From positions 1 to 7,928 of the forward strand of contig CABQGZ010000139.1 in NCBI GenBank assembly GCA_902463835.1: a DNA stretch of 7,928 nt, given 5' to 3'. How positions within the stretch are numbered: position 1 is the first letter of the stretch; each line of letters begins with the position of its first letter. Positions 4,779-7,928 of the stretch are shown in pieces. Below the pieces are notes generated by a model that made no database searches, was not told the DNA's origin, and saw nothing but the letters and a program-made list of their open reading frames with translations. Origin of the DNA: an uncultured Lachnospiraceae bacterium (GTDB lineage Bacteria > Bacillota > Clostridia > Lachnospirales > Lachnospiraceae). The translations under genes were made by a program, and so were the position numbers.

Positions 4779-6524
4779 ATGATAAAGACACTATTTGCCC
4801 AGGTAAAGCAATATAAGCGTGTATCCATCATCACGCCTATTATTACGGGCCTGGAGGTATTGATGGAGATTCTGCTGCCGCTGGTTATGGCATCCATCAT
4901 CGATGACGGTATTGAAAAAGGAGATATGCGCCATGTATTTTTATGCGGAGGGATCATGCTGGGGCTGGCGGGCTTAAGCCTGACCTTCGGGATCATGGCA
5001 GGGCGGCTGGCGGCGGAGGCTTCCACGGGATTTGCCTGTAACCTTAGGGATAGTCTCTTTTCCCACATACAGACTTTTTCCTTCCACAACATAGACAAAT
5101 TCAGCACTGCAGGGCTGGTGACCAGGCTCACCACGGATGTGACAAATATCCAGAATGCCTATCAGATGCTCCTTCGCATCTGCACCAGAGCGCCTATTAT
5201 GCCGATTTCGGCGTTGATCATGTCCATTGTCATCAATCCGAGATTGAGTCTGATTTTTGTGGTGGCCATAGTGATTTTGGGAAGTGTCCTTTTTCTTATT
5301 TCCAGACGTGCCATGCCCTTGTTTGACAAGGTATTTGACCGATATGATGAGCTGAACGCCAGTGTGCAGGAGAATGTGTCCGGCATCCGGGTGGTGAAGG
5401 CTTTTGTGCGGGAGGAGCATGAGAACTCCAAATTTATCAAAGCCGTGGATCACATCTATGAAATGTTTGTGAAAGCGGAGTGCACGGTGATCCTGAACAG
5501 TCCGGTAATGATGTTCGTGGTATACTCCTGTATTCTGGGATTGTCCTGGCTGGGGGCGAAGATGATTACGGGCGGAGCCATGACAACCGGGGAGTTGACC
5601 AGCCTTTTCAGCTATACTATGAATATTATGATGAGCTTGATGATGCTGTCCATGATCTTTGTCATGATGACTCTTAGCATGGCAAGTGCACGCCGAATTG
5701 CAGAGGTATTGAATGAGGAGGCAGATCTGGTAAGTCCAAAGGATGCCGACTTTGATATTCCCGATGGCAGCGTGGATTTTGAGCATGTGACCTTTGGTTA
5801 TGGAAGTGGAAAGCCGGTGCTTGCGGGTGTGGATCTGCATATTCGGGCAGGGGAGACTATCGGAATCATTGGCGGAACAGGAAGCGCCAAGTCCAGTCTT
5901 GTAAATCTGATCAGCCGCCTGTACGATGTGCAGTCAGGCTGTGTTCGGGTGGGCGGCAAGGATGTCCGCAGCTATGATCTTATGACACTGCGAAACCAGG
6001 TTTCCGTTGTATTGCAGAAAAATGTATTGTTCTCTGGCACGATCCTGGAGAACCTTCGCTGGGGTGACAAAGATGCCACCAGGGAGGAGTGTATCAGAGC
6101 CTGCAAAATGGCTTGCGCCGATGAATTTATTCAGCAGCTTCCAGACGGCTATGACACCTATATTGAGCAGGGAGGAACCAATGTGTCCGGCGGGCAGAAG
6201 CAGCGTCTGTGTATTGCCAGAGCGCTTCTCAAGAAGCCAAAGATCCTGATTCTGGATGACAGCACCTCGGCGGTGGATACGGCCACGGACGCTCGGATCC
6301 GTAAAGCATTCCGGGAGGAGATTCCAGGCACCACCAAATTTATCATCGCTCAGCGGATTTCCAGTGTTCAGGATGCAGATCGTATCCTGGTTCTGCATGA
6401 CGGAAGAATCGATGGGTTTGACACCCACGAAAACCTCCTTAAGAGTAATGACATCTACCGGGAGGTCTATGAGAGCCAAACCCAGGGCGGCGGTGATTTT
6501 GATGAGAACGGAGGGGAAGCTTAA
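4779..6524 (+). CDS. ABC exporter half-transporter, permease plus ATPase, with degenerate catalytic site
   Basis: This 581-residue protein has an N-terminal type IV (exporter) membrane domain with hydrophobic segments at about residues 16-41, 53-75, 138-175, 241-263 and 275-300, and a C-terminal nucleotide-binding domain. The latter shows Walker A GGTGSAKSS (365-373; Ala370 where Gly is usual), Q-loop Q413, signature VSGGQ (469-473), Walker B ILILDD with D493 and Asp494 in place of the catalytic Glu, and Q525 in place of the H-loop His. Asp and Gln at these positions are known from TM287 and related subunits whose ATP site is catalytically weak. ATG 4779 is preceded by AAAGGAG. The stop overlaps the next gene by one base, so the two subunits form a heterodimer. 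Inferred role: export of a drug or other amphipathic compound from the cytoplasmic membrane; substrate unknown. Confidence 0.95.
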   Translation: MIKTLFAQVKQYKRVSIITPIITGLEVLMEILLPLVMASIIDDGIEKGDMRHVFLCGGIMLGLAGLSLTFGIMAGRLAAEASTGFACNLRDSLFSHIQTFSFHNIDKFSTAGLVTRLTTDVTNIQNAYQMLLRICTRAPIMPISALIMSIVINPRLSLIFVVAIVILGSVLFLISRRAMPLFDKVFDRYDELNASVQENVSGIRVVKAFVREEHENSKFIKAVDHIYEMFVKAECTVILNSPVMMFVVYSCILGLSWLGAKMITGGAMTTGELTSLFSYTMNIMMSLMMLSMIFVMMTLSMASARRIAEVLNEEADLVSPKDADFDIPDGSVDFEHVTFGYGSGKPVLAGVDLHIRAGETIGIIGGTGSAKSSLVNLISRLYDVQSGCVRVGGKDVRSYDLMTLRNQVSVVLQKNVLFSGTILENLRWGDKDATREECIRACKMACADEFIQQLPDGYDTYIEQGGTNVSGGQKQRLCIARALLKKPKILILDDSTSAVDTATDARIRKAFREEIPGTTKFIIAQRISSVQDADRILVLHDGRIDGFDTHENLLKSNDIYREVYESQTQGGGDFDENGGEA

Positions 6525-7928
6525 TGAAACGATTGATAAAGAACATTTTGAAAAATTATGGGCCCCATTGTATTTTGGTAGTGCTCTGCATTCTCATAGC
6601 CTCCATTGCAAATGTCCGTGGCACGCTGTTTATGCAGACATTGATCGATGACTACATCATTCCCATGACCGGAATGGGTGATCCTGATTTTGGTCCGCTG
6701 GCAGCGGCGCTTTTACAGGTGGCAGTGGTATATCTGCTTGGCATTTTCTGTACCTGGGGCTACAACCGTATCATGGTAAATGTGGGGCAGGGCACCATGC
6801 GTAATATCCGGCGGGATCTTTTTACGCATATGGAGTCTCTGCCTGTCAAGTACTTTGACACCCATGCCCATGGGGACATCATGTCCATCTACACCAACGA
6901 CACGGATACCCTGCGCCAGATGATCAGCCAGAGTATCCCGCAGCTTTTAAACAGCGTGATCTCCATTGCCAGCGTGCTGGTGAGTATGATCATCTTAAAT
7001 ATTCCGCTGACCTTTGTGTCTCTGTTCATGGTGGCCATCATGCTTCTGGTGACAAAGAAGATTGCCGGGATGTCCGGAAAATATTTTAAGGCTCAGCAGA
7101 GAGATCTGGGCATCGTAAACGGCTATATTGAGGAGATGATGGAGAGGCAGAAGGTGGTCAAGGTATTCTGCCATGAGGAAGAGAACATGGCTCGATTCCG
7201 CAAACTGAATGAACAGCTTCGGGACAGCGCCAACAATGCCAATAAATTTGCCAATATCCTGATGCCTACGATTGTGCAGCTGGGCAATGTGAGCTATGTG
7301 GTGTGCGCTCTGCTGGGGGCTCTTCTGGCCATCAACGGCTACGCGGGCGTTACCATCGGCGTGTTGGTGTCCTTTCTGACCTTGAACAAGGGTTTCAACG
7401 GCCCCATCGGCCAGGTGAGCCAACAGCTGAACAGCGTTATCATGGCGGCGGCCGGAGCGCAGCGTATCTACCAGCTGCTGGACGAAGAGCCGGAGGTGGA
7501 CGAAGGCTATGTGACCCTGGTCAATGCACGAAAGGATGCGAAGGGCAATCTAGCAGAGTGCAGGGAGCGCACCGGTCTGTGGGCCTGGAAGCATCCCCAT
7601 GAGGACGGCTCGCTGACTTATGAGGAGGTGAGAGGCGACGTGGTCTTCGATGATGTGGATTTCGGATACAATGACGAGAAGATCGTGCTCCACAATGTGA
7701 AGCTCTTTGCCACACCAGGACAGAAGATTGCGTTTGTGGGAAGCACTGGAGCCGGAAAGACCACCATCACCAACCTGATCAATCGCTTTTATGATATCCA
7801 GGACGGTAAGATCCGTTACGATGGCATCAACATCAATAAGATCAAAAAATCAGATCTGCGCCGAAGCCTTGGCATGGTGCTGCAGGATACCCATCTGTTC
7901 ACCGGAACGGTCATGTACAACATCCGCT
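6524..7928 (+). CDS. ABC exporter half-transporter, second subunit, partial (runs off right edge)
   Basis: ATG 6524 overlaps the preceding stop (TAATG) and follows GGAGGGG at 6510-6516. The frame stays open for 468 codons to the window edge. An N-terminal exporter membrane domain (about residues 1-318) includes the typical coupling region 'EEMMERQKVVKVF'. The ATPase domain begins near residue 370 with RGDVVFDDVDFGY. Walker A is canonical, GSTGAGKTT (406-414), and the Q-loop is Q454 followed by DTHLFTGTVMYNIR. Between the domains lies a long linker (about 320-369) with a Trp/His-containing stretch, GLWAWKHP, longer than in TM288-type proteins. Signature, Walker B and H-loop lie beyond the edge. 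With the first subunit it should form an asymmetric heterodimer in which this subunit supplies the active Walker motifs; that is a prediction. Confidence 0.95.
   Translation, partial: MKRLIKNILKNYGPHCILVVLCILIASIANVRGTLFMQTLIDDYIIPMTGMGDPDFGPLAAALLQVAVVYLLGIFCTWGYNRIMVNVGQGTMRNIRRDLFTHMESLPVKYFDTHAHGDIMSIYTNDTDTLRQMISQSIPQLLNSVISIASVLVSMIILNIPLTFVSLFMVAIMLLVTKKIAGMSGKYFKAQQRDLGIVNGYIEEMMERQKVVKVFCHEEENMARFRKLNEQLRDSANNANKFANILMPTIVQLGNVSYVVCALLGALLAINGYAGVTIGVLVSFLTLNKGFNGPIGQVSQQLNSVIMAAAGAQRIYQLLDEEPEVDEGYVTLVNARKDAKGNLAECRERTGLWAWKHPHEDGSLTYEEVRGDVVFDDVDFGYNDEKIVLHNVKLFATPGQKIAFVGSTGAGKTTITNLINRFYDIQDGKIRYDGININKIKKSDLRRSLGMVLQDTHLFTGTVMYNIR

Noticed and set aside
4974..5840. 288-codon minus-strand open frame opposite the first ABC gene
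   Set aside because: Rich in His, Arg and Gln as expected for the antisense of a GC-biased gene; the + strand ABC motifs are unambiguous.
1..7928. CRISPR array, tRNA, rRNA, or complete insertion sequence
   Set aside because: No regularly spaced repeats, no cloverleaf or rRNA-like stretch, and no transposase motifs were seen on either strand.

Overview
The window looks like a chromosomal segment from a gut-type Firmicute, most likely Lachnospiraceae or a related Clostridia. Evidence is the protein families (MBL-fold lactonase-like, VanZ, LytTR plus LiaF-like pair, MarR plus a heterodimeric ABC exporter pair), strong AGGAG-type ribosome binding sites, consensus TTGaca/TATAAT promoters and moderate GC content. 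All genes that can be supported lie on the + strand. Species cannot be named from the sequence alone.

Layout. (1) Positions 1-560 are a graveyard of gene fragments: the C-terminal part of a metallo-beta-lactamase-fold (UlaG-like) hydrolase that stops early, a short stretch resembling a sugar ABC permease, a strong promoter whose -10 lies inside a near-perfect palindrome, and the last ~45 codons of a YgjP/DUF45-type metallopeptidase whose HExxH motif reads HExxR. (2) Positions 613-2196 carry one intact large gene, a P-loop ATPase with a C-terminal PD-(D/E)xK nuclease-like domain. It is flanked on both sides by remnants, and its stop codon lies inside the next remnant. (3) Positions 2189-2401 are an internally deleted VanZ-family remnant. 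(4) Positions 2466-2669 are a small unrecognised ORF with a strong ribosome binding site; its start codon sits in one arm of a perfect 9-bp inverted repeat. (5) Positions 2802-4039 are a two-gene operon: a LytTR DNA-binding regulator overlapping by 4 nt a LiaF-like membrane protein, followed by a probable terminator. (6) Positions 4176-7928 are a drug-exporter locus: a MarR regulator, then two ABC half-transporters, the second cut by the window edge. The same 14-bp palindrome TGTAGCTTGCTACA lies just downstream of the marR promoter and upstream of the ABC pair.

How the genes work together. The LytTR protein probably controls its own operon, with the LiaF-like protein acting as a membrane partner or envelope sensor. 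MarR probably represses both itself and the ABC pair through the shared palindrome. The first half-transporter has Asp and Gln in place of the catalytic Glu and His, so the pair fits the TM287/288, BmrCD and LmrCD type of asymmetric heterodimeric exporter. The ATPase-nuclease is the least understood gene; its position among wreckage suggests acquisition or local rearrangement. I did not find strong evidence for a wholly new system. The best leads are the ATPase-nuclease, the promoter-palindrome at 340-396, the start-codon hairpin at 2431-2470, and the doubled MarR control region.
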